A DNA stretch of 64,000 nt from Solea solea (GCF_958295425.1 NC_081139.1:16748388-16812387), one strand, 5' to 3'; shown: positions 10,927-25,035, numbered from the stretch's first letter. Notes: generated by a model from the sequence alone, not told the origin. Numbers and translations are program-made.

Positions 10927-12639
10927 AGGAGAGGCACACCATCAGCAAACACACAAACAGTATATAGAAACATAACAGCTAGTGTAAACATGTAAAGATG
11001 AATTTCAGGTTTGCATATGACTATATTCATGTGTGCTCCTGAAGAAAAACATGGCCATGTTTCAACAGCAAAAGTAAACACTGAAGAAAACCATGTTGAT
11101 TCTTATTTTCTTTTTTTTTTTTAAATTGACTTTGAGCGTGCTAACACATAAAATAGCACAATACAAGTTTCATAAATTTTGCCTTGAGAGTGGGTTTGCT
11201 TGTGCCCACTTACGACAGGTGGACTATACATCTCTCTCGCTCTTAATTAACGAGGAGTCGGGAGGCAACTGACAAACAACGATACAACATAGTTAATCAT
11301 TCATAATAAGAGCCACAGGAATTTAATTACAGCCATTCATAATTTAGCAAACAACGTGTGACTAAGTCAAAGTGCTTAATAACCACCCTGGCAACTCTTG
11401 CAACTCTCCCAGGCATGGCACTGAGCTGAGGGATACACTGTTCCCCCAAACCAGCACAGCAAGCTGTGTTGAACCACATACTGTGGACCAACTGAGAGAT
11501 GGTTGCTCCGTCGGTCTCACTGTGTTACAGCTGTTTCATCGAGGCAAACTTAATGAAAAAGTGCTGCGTCTTTACTGATTTTGGACTGGAGTGTGGGGGC
11601 GATGAGGGCGAGTTTGTCTCTGAGACGTGAAACGTGTGAACTTTGATAGGATTGATGTGAGAGTGCAGAAGAAAAGGACAGACGAAAGTCAGAATAACAA
11701 ATAGAAGGAAATTATCCCCCAATCTGCTATGAGTAAAAACAAATGACCGTCGGTATTTGGATTTTAGAGCGATGACTTTTAACCCTTTCGTCAGCCTTGG
11801 CTGTCGTTAAACACACTCAGCTCAACAAAACATTGTCATGCTATTGCAAATAACACCACAGGATCTATCAGGGCACCTTCTGTAATCCTAACAGATAAGG
11901 ATAAAATAAGCACGCCTCAGACTCAACAGGATACTGGGCCTGTTTATGAGTATACATGGCCAGTTGTCAAGCGGCTAGGAAGAGAGGAGGGGGCACTAAA
12001 AGCAGTACCGGGGCTGCCAAGCTGTGCACCACACCCTGTTACCAAACACAGGATACACCACTTTTGTTTACTTCTCACAATTGAGCACATACAAAAAAAG
12101 GTCTCGGTGCAACTGTTAGGTCACTTGTAGGAGGCTCCGAAGCCACAGAAATGGCCAGATAAACTGTGAACACTCCACTCAGCCTGTCAAAAGTGTCTAG
12201 CGGCCTTTCCTTCTTTCCTCCACATCTGCTTCCCTCCCTCCTGCCCCACACCCAGTCTGCCAGCGAAGCACACATTGCTCTGGGCAACGCAGGTCTGATT
12301 AGAGTATTGGATCAATTTAGAGGAAGAGGACACTTTGTCAGTTGGAGCAGAGGGTCATAAGTGACGGGTAACCACGCATTCACTTACAGGTAGTACAGGA
12401 GTAATCTAACCCAGAATGAGAGGAGAGAAAGTGACATGGAGAAAGAGGACGGATCTCACAGCAATATTTGGGAACTTTGGGATACAGGTGTCCTGTGATT
12501 CTCTCTGATCTATTCTATTTATGAAAGGAGTTTTTTTCCCTCCATCTCTCAGTATGTTTCCATGCACAGTTAAATCCAGTTGTAGTATGAATACACCATT
12601 TAATTGGACGACTGTCTTTGACCCAGTATACAAGAACTA

Positions 12640-13460
12640 GCAGGTAATCAATTTATTGAATGAAGTGTGCCCGCCTCTGCTACACTAGGTGGCACTATGC
12701 CATTTCTCAGCTTGTTAGTATTAGGCATTTCCCGAGTGACCTGTTGCGTCCATTAACTTCAAAATATTCCTTTCTTAAAGATGACAGATCATAGATTCAC
12801 ATTCTCAACATCTCCTTGTCACTCCAAAAATGCAGCGCTCTGGAATACACCATGTTTTCTGGCTGTTGTTGTCAGTGGCTTTTTCTGTTATTTCTGGTGC
12901 AACACCCAGGCCTAGACCAGTTTGGGTCCATTTGAACACATATGTAATAATACTTCAACTCCCAATTGCATTATCTGGGTGTCTGAATTAGAGCAATTCA
13001 ATTTAGTACAATTTTTAGTCGTACTAATATGTATTTTTAAAGTGTGAAATTAGTTGCTCCTGTCCTCTGTGGATAAAGATAATAATTCTACAGGGACAGT
13101 AGAGTTATTATCACAAGCAACATGTTTTTTCAAAGCAAAATAAACAGAGGGCGGCTTTAGAGAAGAAAAAATCAAGTATTGCAAATTAATTTAACTCCTT
13201 TCTCTCTTCACATTTTTTTTTTCTTTCACTGGTCCCATCAGCTGACAGGAGCTTCTGTGTGCTCCCAGCATGCAGAGACTTTAAAAACCCAGACCCAATA
13301 GACCAAATAAGAGGTTAACAAGAAGTGGCACAAGGGAGAGAAAAATACAGTCCCTGACAAAAGATAAAGAGTGGCACTGGCAGGCCTTTATTGTCAAGCT
13401 TCAGATATAAAGTTAAAGATCTTTGAAAAACTAAATTTTGATGTCTTTAAATAAAAGAGG
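12640..13460. other. intronic sequence, nothing recognised
   Basis: AT-rich sequence with TAATA and AATTAG motifs. I see no open frame resembling a protein, no RNA gene and no clear repeat apart from a short T-rich run near 13214-13225. Confidence 0.6.
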
Positions 13461-14839
13461 CACAAAGCAACAACAGGGGGTTATTGTCTGGCAGCCACAG
13501 GGGAGTCGCTGCATAATTCTTATTCTGTCTTTTGATGGCTGCTCGAAATGTGACTGAAAAAAAGAGAGAGAGAAAGAGAGAGATGGGGAGAGACAGAAAA
13601 CATTGGCAGAGGGAGAGAGCCTCTCGAGGCTGCATCCATTTCCTGTGATCATACATAATATGCTTCAAAAGTTGCTTTTTCTTTTATTCTCATGCCCCAT
13701 TCAACTGATCAATTGCACCTCCTCGCCCCCTCCTTCTCCTACCCCTTCTTTTCTCCCTCGCTCCTCTAGTGTTTACATCAGATGCAGAGTTGGTGACAGG
13801 CCCTATCTGAGGCTGAGGAGCTCTGCTGTCATGTTGATTTATGGGAGCATCACGCCACAACTTGTCCAAACTGAAGCCCGCAGTTCATTAATTAGGGAGC
13901 TACGACTTTGAAGTTGGGAGCTTCGACAGGCACATGGACGTGTGTGAGTGTGAGCTTGTGCAAATGAGTGTGTGTGTGTGTGTGTGTGCGGGTCTGCTTC
14001 TAACATTAGGCTTAATTTTCTATGCTTCCTTCACGTCTCCAAACAAAGAATACGATCGGGACAACGGGGGAAAAAAAGTAAATACATTTAAAAAAATCCC
14101 AGTTTGCCTTTGAACTTGTTCTGACCACACGATATTAATTTGCTTTGTCCACAATGACGCCTGTATCCACCAGTCATTAACAGGAATTAAGCTGTGGCCT
14201 ATGAGCGAACCCTGCGGTACTAGAGGGAGCAAAGGAGAGGGCGCAAGAAAGATGTAGAAAAAAAGAATATTAATACTAAAAAAAAAAAAACTTAACACAG
14301 GCAACAAAGCTGAGAGCGCTCTCTGCACTGATATCTCACAATTACATGCCTTCTCTTCCTCTGCCATTTCCATGTTAATTACTGAGAAAAGCCTCTCTGA
14401 TTTATATGCTCCGTGTTCCTGCCTTTCTCCCTTCTGCCTTTCATTATGTCCTACACAGGGCTTACAGGAGCGGTCACCTCTTTGTTGTGCAGGACACTTG
14501 TTTACTTGGAGAGCAGAAAAAAAAAAAAAAAAAACATCAAGCACAATTAACGAGGCTGTGGCTCCGTAAAATATTACACACATTATGTGCAGGCTGTTCC
14601 TGAAAAGGAGACACTGGATTCTTAGCACAGTATCAGTCAGTTGTTACCATTTATCCGGCAAGTCTGACATGCTAATCAGAAGCATGAGTGCACTTGATTC
14701 TCCCCCCTCTCTCCTCTCTGCTTTCACCACAGTCTGGAAGCAGATGGAGTTGGGAGGGAATGGGTGGGTGGGGGCACATGACTTCCATATTCAGTCTGGC
14801 CAACGGCTTTGTTAATGGCAGGCGGCTGGAGTGATGTCA

Positions 14840-15340
<501 letters not shown>

Positions 15341-15675
15341 CTAACAGGAGAATAAGTCACATGTGGAAAGAAGTGAAGGGTGATGACTTGCCAAGGAAAA
15401 ATAATGCTATAAAATGTTATTAAAAAAACCTTAACTTATTGTAATCATTAGAAAATCTATATGTATATACACTGTACAATATGTGTCTTTACATCTTGCT
15501 TTTGACTGAAATCTGTTATCTTCTGCACATGCCCTCCAACATATGCACAAACACACATATCGACCCCTCAAACCATTATGACATCACACCAGACTGAAGA
15601 GGGCTTAAGGACAGCAGGGCAACACAACAGCCAGCTCCATCTATCCTAACCTCAATCTTCTGACCTTCTCTTCTC

Positions 15676-15710
15676 TCTCTCTCTCACTCACTCACTCACT
15701 CACACACACA
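15676..15710. repeat. compound (CT)n-(ACTC)n-(CA)n microsatellite
   Basis: TCTCTCTCTC is followed by five CACT units and then CACACACA. Simple sequence only. Confidence 0.9.
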
Positions 15711-16043
15711 CCAACCCTTCAACATGATCGAATACAATCTGCTTCTGTCGAGCTGCCTCTCATTTACACAACGCAGCAAACATGCCATCATACCTGTGGA
15801 CAACGTCAAGGACTGCCATCCAAAAAAATAAAGAACGCTGCACATTGCACCCCGTGTCATGTGAGAACATTTCATTAGGGACACTGTCAGCAGCGATCTA
15901 TTATTGTGAAGATATGGAGTGCCTGGAGGAGGAGGAGCCATGTTAAGGAACATGCAGGCCACTAACTAACTCCCAGTAGAAAGGTGTGAGTGCATGACTC
16001 CTCAAAATAAGTGATTTGTTGTGACACTGAAAGAGAACCCCCC

Positions 16044-16072
16044 CACACACACACACACACGCGCACACACAT
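16044..16072. repeat. (CA)n microsatellite
   Basis: A CA run of about 12 units with a GCGC interruption. Confidence 0.9.
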
Positions 16073-17179
16073 AGTTGTCAGGGCGCCTTAATTGCTCCGG
16101 CGGCATAGGGGACTCAGAGAGTGTCTGGATGCTGCCACTCACCACCGCGATGTGCAAGACAATTAGAAGCTCCTTCCCTTGACATTTGTATGACAAACAG
16201 CGACTTAGATGTACTCGATAGTGCTGCGTCTTTGCAATTGTTAGTATGTCTAGAAGGCGGTTCTTCTGCGCTATGTGCACATTTACATTAGCATGTGCGG
16301 GATGGGCCAGAGGATGTGTGTGTTAAAATATGCTTTGTGTCTCTGAGGCTGATGTCGGCAGCTGATAGAGCGGACATAACCGGTGACAGTCTTGTCTTCA
16401 CCAAGGTTACCAAAATTGTGGCGGTTGCCTTATAGCTAATGACACCCCATTTGAATTTTTCATGCATCTCTGAATGTAATTTAGCTGTTTAAAACCTTGT
16501 CCAGTTACTAAGGGGCTTTTCTTGACACACACCCTGCATGCATATTACCTTATTCATTCTCCCCATTGTAGCATAAAACAAAAACAAAGTGCAGCCATAA
16601 TGAACAGCTTGTACTACTAATGCAGAGGAAAGGGCACTGGTGTCAAATAGGACAGAGTAGCTTTGACACTCTCTGTTAACTTTACTGTACAATGCCAGCC
16701 CACATCGTAGCGTGCTCCTCTGGCACCCCAGAGAATGAAGGAGGCTCAGCTCCACCCCGGACTACCATACACTTCACATTTCTCATTTCCAGCACCAGGC
16801 AAAAGGGGTGCAAGGGAGGAAAAAAAAAATGCAATATTAATTCGCCCTTGTATTATGTCTTAATATGCAGTTCATCTTGACTTTTGCACATGACTTGTCC
16901 TGTCATTTGCATAGCCCCGGCCTCCCGTTTCCCAATTTCACAGTCATTATCCACTGAAGTCCTTTTTTTCCTGGGCATCGCTAATTTTGATTAACTATTT
17001 TGAAGGTCAACTCTCCTCTCTGACTTGCTTGCATGAAAGTGTCACACATGCCAGGCACATACATGATATGATATATAGTTCTCATCTAAATATGACACTT
17101 GCTCCCCACCCCCTGCCTCACACGCACACACACCAATGATAAATACCGCTGCTCTCTTTTGTCTCTCTTTTTTTTTTTT

Positions 17180-17690
17180 TAAGATTTACTTTAACTACAT
17201 GCATTAAAAATGTACTCCATATTTGTCATGCTCTATTTTAACTACCGTGATAAAGCTGTAAATTTAGTCTTATTTTCAAATGCATAATCATTTTGTCATG
17301 CCATATTATACCGCGAGTGTGATGTGCAAAAGAAAACATGAAAGCCACCTTCCAGTTAACACAGAGCGTGTACGCACTTAACCGGCTCACAATAAGCTGT
17401 CAATGTCATTACAAATTACACAGAATTTTTTTATTCAATTTGACTGTCTTAATTCTATACACCTGAGGTGTAGATCTTATCATGGCTTCACACTCCGCCT
17501 TGTCATGGGCATCAGGCTCTCAGTAACTACAGCTAGAGCAGTTTCCTCTGTGCACAGCCCCAGCAAGAGGCTATTACAGACCCCCATTTTATTACCCATT
17601 ACTACTGAGGTCATTAGCAGTAAGAGGGATTGTACGCTTCTTAACCTATTGATCAATGTAACTACCACCATTTAATCCTGTGCTGAAGGA
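17180..17690. promoter_or_regulatory. candidate conserved noncoding element
   Basis: Five hundred bases of high-complexity, repeat-poor sequence with octamer-like ATGCATAATCATTTTG, AATTACACAG and CACCTGAGGTG (a palindromic E-box-containing 11-mer). Open frames on both strands (17403-17675, 17480-17671) do not resemble any protein I know. Confidence 0.27.
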
Positions 17691-19157
17691 GTGAAAATCT
17701 GCCTAAGACTGGGTTCTATTGAGAAGAAGGGCGGGAGGGAGCACTTTAACTAAAAAATATTGCCCTGGCTTTATCATGACCATTTAACGCAAAAACACAG
17801 GACGCCAGTCGCCATTTAGAGCACTGCCATATGATGCACTCCCTTATCTCTCGGATAACATCATGAATCCAGATGATCCGCGGAAAAAATATATCGCCAT
17901 CTAAAGATAGTCTGAAAAAGAAGGCTCGCAGTGGGCTAATAACAAGAGGCCAGCGCTAATGTACTCGGCAAATATGTGAGTGTGAAAAAAGAGGACATTC
18001 TAAGGATGCCAGAAATAGCTGATGTTTATGAATTTTCACAAAGGTGTGGTGCTCTCCAGGTGCCTCCCATGCATAAACATTCAAACCCGGAACATTCTCA
18101 CACAGCTGCAGAGTGACTGGAGGCAATATACAGTACCAGCACGGGCCTGCTGGCCAAACACACACACACAAACCTACTAAACTAAACTGTGGCGTGTTGA
18201 CTGTCACGAGCACATACAGGCACATGTGCAGCACATAAGACGCTGTATATGAGCAGCATATGGAGTGTGGACGTCCGCTTGCGCTGTGTAATCAGCATAA
18301 AAACATGTGTGGCGTTAAAAATGGATTTCAATTTAAAACAAAAGAGAACCACTGTCAAAATGTTACTTTTAAATATGATAAGAAATCATCAATTCAATTC
18401 ATATAATAAAATACAAAAACACGTGCGCACACACAGGGTATAAAATACATTTTGTCATTAATGGCACACAGAAAGGCAAATTCACTTGTGCACGACTAAA
18501 AAGACTATTAGACCAAAAAATGAAAAAAACACACACATACAAATATAATAATATGATGAAAAAAAAAAAAAAAAGACAGACCACACATCCCAATACTGAC
18601 AGTCGCTGACTCAGAATTGCGGAAGGCACTCACTAAGCACCCCCTTCTGTCACAAGTCAGAGGTCAGAGTCTGGTGAAAAGGAGCAGGGGTGAACAAAAC
18701 TGAGCTGAAGCTCCGTCTTTCTCCGCGCTGAGGCAATTAAGAGGAACGGGACAAGATGAAGGAGAGATGAGGAAGTGAATAAAAGTGAGGCCGACACAGC
18801 CGTTTCAACGGCTGCAAAGGTGCAGCTTGTCAGAAAGAAAAAAAAAAAAGAAGAAGGGGGAAAGTTGGGGATGAAAAGATGAGGATTATCAAATTTTCAT
18901 TTGTGCTCCCTGGGGTCATCTTTTTTGGTGGGGCATCAAATGGAATGCTAAAAAAAAAAAGAGAGGGAAAAAAGTACTAACATACCCCAGAGAAATCAGC
19001 GAGTCTGGTGTGTTTGATGCTGTTGTTTCACCTTAGCCATCCTGTCTATGATCTCTGGCATGAAAATGTCACCACAATTAGGATTTCAGGGGAGCTGTTG
19101 CACTTAAGCGAAGTGAGAACGTAATGAGTCATCGCCAAGACTGGGAGAGCTAATTCC

Positions 19158-19210
19158 AAATAATAATAATAATGATAATAATAATAATAATAATAATAAC
19201 GATAATAACA
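19158..19210. repeat. (AAT)n microsatellite
   Basis: About 17 AAT units with GAT/GAA-type interruptions. It yields the poly-Tyr shadow frame on the minus strand. Confidence 0.95.
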
Positions 19211-19635
19211 TGATTTTTGAGAAATGCTTGTTAACAAAAAAAGTATGTTTACAAACAACATATTGTTAAATTATTAATTTAAAAACCAGAAACAACTGGA
19301 GACAACTGCTTATCCCTGTACGTGTTAGGACCATCGTCATCATTAACAATCGAGCTGCTTTATGAGTTCTTACAGTTCAGATAAAAAGGACAATCAAAAG
19401 GACAAATCACACCATTTTTCCACTTCATTCACTGTATATACTACATGTCCTATATTTGGTGTAAGGGGTGTGAAGGGGCTGAGGCTTTAGTTATTTGCAG
19501 CAACTGTAAAAACAAAAGTCAAGATTGGATTTTAATTAACTTTCAGACTACAAACAAACAGAGGTTTTTTTGGAGGGGGGTTTTGTCACTGGGGGTGATC
19601 CCGCTGTCATGGTTTATACAAACAAACTGCACGGC

Positions 19636-19734
19636 GAAGTGAGCGAGTTCTCACTTCACGCTGGAAGCTGTTTCCCACCCTGGAGGCAGCCACCACTGCA
19701 GGTGACCTGGTGTGTCTGCTGAGAGACACACCAG
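19636..19734. other. two hairpin-forming inverted repeats
   Basis: First: GAAGTGAG (19636-19643), loop CGAGTT, CTCACTTC (19650-19657). Second: CTGGTGTGTCT (19707-19717), loop GCTGAG, AGACACACCAG (19724-19734). Both stems are perfect (8 and 11 bp) and both loops are six bases. No known RNA or mobile element is recognised around them. Confidence 0.8.
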
Positions 19735-20677
19735 CCTTTGCATCATCGACATGTTTTAGTGTAGAATTTCCAATTTGACACCTGTATTTTAGAAGATTTA
19801 TTTTCACAATTTTAACTCAATTAAATATTAATAATAAATATATATGTACATTTTAAGTGACAATTATTTGGACACATACCAAAAACGTGCTAAAAAAGAC
19901 CCCACAAAAACAAACACTCATGTCTTTGATCGTATTCCTGTCATGTGACATAAGGTCCAGTCTCACTTACTGACCTTTAAAGCCACACCTCCATTACCAC
20001 AGTTCACATCATTGAGCTGTTAAAAAACTGTCTTACAAAATCAAGGTAAAACACCCTGTTTTCAATTTTTTTTTCCTGACTATCGTCACCGTTGGCGTAA
20101 ACTGTATCGCTCGAAATTGATGGTTTGCCAGTTCCCCAAACGGTTACGCAACGACGCGTGTCGCCTGATGTATTATTTGACTCATTTGAGATTTAATTAA
20201 GATCACAGCCTCTAAAATCCCTTTCAAATGAAAGTGTAGTCAAAAGACAATGGCCGACACATCCTCGTGCAGATTGTTTCTATTCTCTGCACACAAGCAA
20301 GGCAAAACTAATCCTTGTTTCCATGACGGCAAGCAAGGAGAGGGGGCACAAATTGTGTTGATTCTTGTCATTCTTAATTGTTGTGTTATGTGACTCATAT
20401 AAAGTATACAGCCATTTAATTAAATTATATAGAAAAATATATTCAGTGTAATCAGCAGGTTTATAACACTGAGTAAAAAATAAAATGAGGATATGCCTTA
20501 CTGGCTTAAGTCCACACACATATCAACACCATCACATCCCTTTGGAGCTTTAAAAAATGAGTGGTGAAAAGGACCCTCAGCCACAAAATGCTCAACACCA
20601 TGTAATGTCATCATTATCACACCAGCTCACCACTTTGAAACACATGGCAGTGAGTTAATCTTCTTTTCTGAAACACA

Positions 20678-20679
<2 letters not shown>

Positions 20680-20720
<41 letters not shown>
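20680..20720. repeat. (CA)n microsatellite
   Basis: About 20 CA units, almost uninterrupted. Confidence 0.97.
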
Positions 20721-20722
<2 letters not shown>

Positions 20723-20959
20723 AGAGCAGTAGTGACTCTTAAAGAAAATGAATGAAAGACTTTTTCAAGTAAAAACATGTTTTAGTGAAGGCAGCCAGAC
20801 AGTAACAGCAGAGAGCAGCTGGAGGCTCACTATATCACTGCTCAACTATTCCCGTCTCTCCTCTCAGACTCGTCTGACTACTCCGTCGAGGTCCGTGCCG
20901 GGAAAATAAAGGATATCCCAGCGAGCTGTGGGGCTCTGTCTTCTGCCTCTGCTCCCCCC

Positions 20960-21140
20960 CAACTCTCCGGGTACACAGCTAATATCTGGTTGCCTATGTC
21001 ATGGTTTAGAAATGACAGGTGCTGGCAGCCCCTCGCCTTGACAGGCCACTGCACAAATAACGCCCCTGCCTGAAAGGGCTAATGCACTACTAATGAACAA
21101 TAAATCAACTTTGATTACAAACTGTCAACCCAATCAGCTC
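20960..21140. promoter_or_regulatory. candidate conserved noncoding element
   Basis: A high-complexity block with TGACAGGTGCTGGCAG, CCTTGACAGGCC (TGACAG MEIS/PBX-like sites), CTACTAATGAACAATAAATC and CTTTGATTACAAA (TCF/LEF-like CTTTGAT). Inferred from composition. Confidence 0.28.
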
Positions 21141-21528
21141 GCACTCCAGCTCTCCCAAACTGCGAGTCCCGGCACAGCTGCACAGCATTACGGTGCACGC
21201 TGCCCTGTTTCGGCTTTACTCTCCTCCTTCTCCTTGAACCATCTCATATTCTCCTCCACCTCTCCTTTCGTTCAGACAACTTATTTTCCACCACTGATGC
21301 AAGGTGCTGAAACATTTCACCCTCCCCCCTTAAAAAAATCAGCGAAAAAGAAGTGCAAACAAAGAACACAGATGACTCTTTTCTTAAGTTGCATGAGGGT
21401 ATTGCTTAAAATCATTGTAGTGATAAAACTAACAATAGAAAGTGTTTTCAGTTTATACAAAAAAAGTATAAAGTGACAACAACTTTCCCTCCAAAATGTG
21501 CTCCACAATCCTTTTGTTGAAAGCACTG

Positions 21529-21552
21529 ACACACACACACACACACACACAC
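21529..21552. repeat. (CA)n microsatellite
   Basis: About 12 CA units. Confidence 0.92.
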
Positions 21553-22489
21553 AGAGGCATGTAAAAAAAAACATTCACACACACACTAACTTTTCAGGGA
21601 GATACTGTATACATGAGCGATGACATTTGGAGTGACAGCACGTCTCCATCGTGGTTTCAGTGGTAATGGTGTCAAATATAGAGCTTTGAGAGCCTCGGTC
21701 TTAATTCACTGTGACACCGCGAGGAGCGTGACGATTAGTCCAGGCCATCGCCTGAGACTCAGTTTAAGTCTGACCAGAATTTCATTACCTTAACAAATCA
21801 TCACAAAATACACAACCCAGCCAAACTCTCGCCCATCACAAACAAAACCCAAAACCACATGTGAGAATTTAGAATGTCTTACCATAGGAATGTCTACAAT
21901 GAACTCACACATGCCCTATAATTACATAACAAAATAATGTCCCAAGAAAAATATTGATGCATCACAGAAGACCAAACCTGTCAACTGCTTTTATGTGGAA
22001 CTTACCATAATTCAAACAGAGCCGGATCCTGCTTAACTGGTTAGCTCACTGTCAGCAAAGTAAACAAAACTCAACAAACACTGCGAAATGGCAGTCACGT
22101 CAGAAGCAAGCAGACAAACTGACAAACAAGCAACGCAAAAGGAACTGTTGCACTCCAAGACCCAAAAGTGGACAGCTCAACACTTGACAAACAATCAGCA
22201 GCACTGATCACAGAGAAACACAAGCACCTCATCCATTCAGTCTGATCCTGACACACAATGCATCCTAATACAGAAAACCTAACATACACCACACTACTCC
22301 TGTCAGAACAAGACTTAGTTAACAGTCAGTGGAAAGTAAAGCTCCTCTCACACAAAACTGCTTGACCAAATTAACCAGAACATCAACAATAGACACATGA
22401 TAAACCTCTTGTTCCATTTTTTTTTTTCCCCCGGTCAAATTAAATTGTGATGTTTTTTTCCCTTAACACAAGAAAGCTGGCAAAATCAC

Positions 22490-22600
22490 AGAAATCAATC
22501 ATATTGACAAACCTGACAAACTCCATTTAGCTGGCAGGGTAAACAGAGTGCCGGGCCACGCGGTGTGGAGTGAAGCAGAGCGGAGAGAGCAGCAGTGAGG

Positions 22601-22638
<38 letters not shown>

Positions 22639-22850
22639 GAGAGAGAGAGTGAGTGAGTCAGAAAGAGAGAGGTAGGGAGAGGGAGAGGCACACAGGCTGT
22701 CAGGCAGGGAGGCTGAGAACAAGCGCTGCTGTGCTGTGGAGTCTCCAACCTTCCTCAGGATACAGACAGATTGCACGCGCAAGGTTGCTCCCTGGCTGAC
22801 AAGATACAAAACTATCCAATCAACCACGCCCTTCTCCACCAATCACAAAC
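22490..22850 (-). promoter_or_regulatory. candidate internal (intronic) promoter and 5' leader
   Basis: On the minus strand, two CCAAT boxes in ATTGG orientation (22843-22839 and 22820-22816) flank a GC/KLF box GGGCGTGG (22831-22824). A CpG-containing stretch (TTGCGCGTGCAA) follows, then a long pyrimidine-rich leader made of CT repeats, and then CpG-bearing sequence (CTCCGCTC, CACACCGCGTGGCCCGGC). The order CCAAT / GC box / CCAAT followed by a CT-rich leader resembles a real TATA-less promoter. It lies between the exon with the CAG9 tract and the [10 protein letters not shown] exon, so a transcript from it could encode an N-truncated Foxp1 starting at the tandem Met codons of exon 15107-15244. 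Human FOXP1 is known to have internal promoters for short isoforms; equivalence is not shown here. Confidence 0.3.
22606..22650. repeat. (GA)n microsatellite
   Basis: About 20 GA units with a GGGG interruption, inside the promoter-like patch described at 22490-22850. Confidence 0.95.
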
Positions 22851-23989
22851 AGCCCTCTAAACATAATTAATTCAAATGGGGGCCACACAACAGGGAGCTG
22901 TGGGCTGGGCTGCAGGTGAACCCGTGCCTTTGTGAAGGGGCCAGTTAAAAAAGAAAGGAAGAAAAAAAAAAAGACACAGTTGACGGCTGTTAACCCTTTG
23001 ACCCGTGCCGGGACACCGCCCGTGGTAGTTTAACAATGGGAGTCTGAAGAAAAGAGGCCCTTTAATTAAACAACCGATAAGTAAACACAGTTATCCAGCG
23101 GAAAGAAAGAAAACGGGCCCACTATCAGCGGCTTTATTGTTCTGCTAAATGGAGGTGTTTACAGTGGCAGAACAAAGACACAACTCATTTCACAGGCTGG
23201 AAACAACAAAAGCACAAACAATTCACGCACTTTGTACTTATTTGGGACTTCTCTCTCGCTTTGAGATTCCTCCAAGCTGATAACACATGTTTTATTTTGG
23301 ACAAAATAACGTGTTGATGAGAACAGCTTGTTTTTGCATTGAATTTCCTCCAGTAAAACCAACACGGATCTCTGCAGTGTGTACCAACACCACAGCACGC
23401 AACTCCTTGCAACACACAGCACAGACAATAGTTTTTCTGTTTTTTTTTTTTTTTCATTCGGTCATGAAATTAACCACATCAGCAAAAACTTTACCCCAGT
23501 TTTTAAACACTTACACAACAACAGTCTGGTCTCAGACTGAAACTAAAAACCACTTACATTAATAGCTAGCATTACACCGACTACCAGGCAATCCATCCAA
23601 CTCCATCCCGATGAGAGCAATTAGCTGTCATGATATCATCACACTCTTTAACACCCGTGTGCACTCAGTGAGAGGAAAAGACAGAAGAGGAAAAAAAACT
23701 GGACCCTGCCACCTACTGGAGATCTTACTGAACTCACCAGGAGAGAGAGAGAGAGAAAGGAGCATGAAAGCTCACCTCCTGCTGATGTATTTACACTGTA
23801 CATATGTGCGGCATACATTAAAAACCAACTAAACACCTTCAGGCATTGACTGTAATTTTCCCTATATGTAAATGTTGTACTACATCCTACACGAGCCACA
23901 AAAACAAGTAAGAAGTTGCTCACCAGACCTACTTTCAGTAATTACAGCTTCAATAAGTTGTGCAACCCCTTAAACAATGAATTAAAGGG

Positions 23990-24330
23990 TAAGGAAAGAG
24001 GCGAGATTAACACCTCACTTTGTTAATTATCATAACAATAAACACGACACTGAATAACACAGCTCTAAAATGCAGCTCATATCAACAGCTATAAACCCTT
24101 GGCCGGGGATGAAGGAATGTTCATGGGACGCATTCCAGGCCGCAAACACACTGGTAAAATAAACAGAGCGCCTGCATAACACGCCACTGCTCTCATCTGC
24201 TAATAACTAACAATGAGCTCTGCTAAGCCGGCCTGACCTATATAAATTATTGACTGGGACACCTCAAGTGTCAAAAGTGACAATTCCAATGCATATCATA
24301 GGGAATAATTAAGTGGGAGAAAAGGCTTCT
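23990..24330. promoter_or_regulatory. candidate conserved noncoding element
   Basis: A repeat-free block with TTTGTTAATTATCATAACAATAAAC, GGAATGTTCATGGG, GTAAAATAAACAGAG (forkhead-type AAATAAACA) and GAATAATTAAGTGG. The forkhead-type cores are compatible with self-regulation by Foxp1, but this is inference from composition. Confidence 0.28.
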
Positions 24331-24332
24331 TC

Positions 24333-24352
24333 TTTTTTTTTTTTTTTTTTTT
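24333..24352. repeat. poly-T run
   Basis: T20. A possible old poly(A) tail on the minus strand; no element body is recognised. Confidence 0.9.
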
Positions 24353-25000
24353 CCAATCTTACACCCTGAAGATGGCTCACGCAAAAAAAAAAACGACAGT
24401 GACACACCGGCATGCGTCTACAGCTGCTCCCCATGCACGTCTCACGCACACGAATACACACGCAGCAGAGTGGTTTAGGCTACGGCCACACTCTTCTCCC
24501 CCAGCTCCCTCCCTGGGGTGGTATGTCGGCGTATTCTCAATAAAACACCTTCTTAGCAGTAATAGGCCACTGTTCTCATTTCAACGCTCCCAAAGGCCTC
24601 ATGATAAATTTAGCAGACACACAGTTCAAGCTTCTCCTCTCACACACACCGTCTTTCTAATCCATTGCCTCTGTGCCTGCCATATGTAAAATAATTACAC
24701 ATATGTATCGATGTGATACCCACGGTATATAGATTTCTTTCCTTTTCCTTTTTTTTTTTTTTTTATTCCTGCTCTGTGAGAAACATCAATATCCTTGAAC
24801 CGGCGTCCCCTGTGATAGTTTACAGAGAGCACAGAGCGATTGTGTTCATGACAGAGTGGATGACATTATAAAATACTCCCATTTCCTGCTCGTGTTAGAG
24901 TGAAAGTATGAGTTAATGTCTGCGTCTGGCCTGAGCTGTGTTCAGCGCGGCTCTGGCTAAAGATAACGACTCAGCTCCGATTACAAAGCCTCCCATAACA

Positions 25001-25035
25001 CACACACACACGCACACACACACACACACACACAG
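25001..25035. repeat. (CA)n microsatellite
   Basis: About 17 CA units with one CG interruption. Confidence 0.95.

Noticed and set aside
10639..11081. Longer frames around the Q-rich exon, including the 134-codon minus-strand frame
   Set aside because: They run across the acceptor into the TG-rich intron sequence. The real exon is limited to 10722-10872 by splice sites and by the FOXP1 match.
14020..14628. 202-codon open frame on the minus strand
   Set aside because: It lies inside a foxp1 intron, runs through A-rich and T-rich simple sequence (poly-Phe stretches), and shows no protein family.
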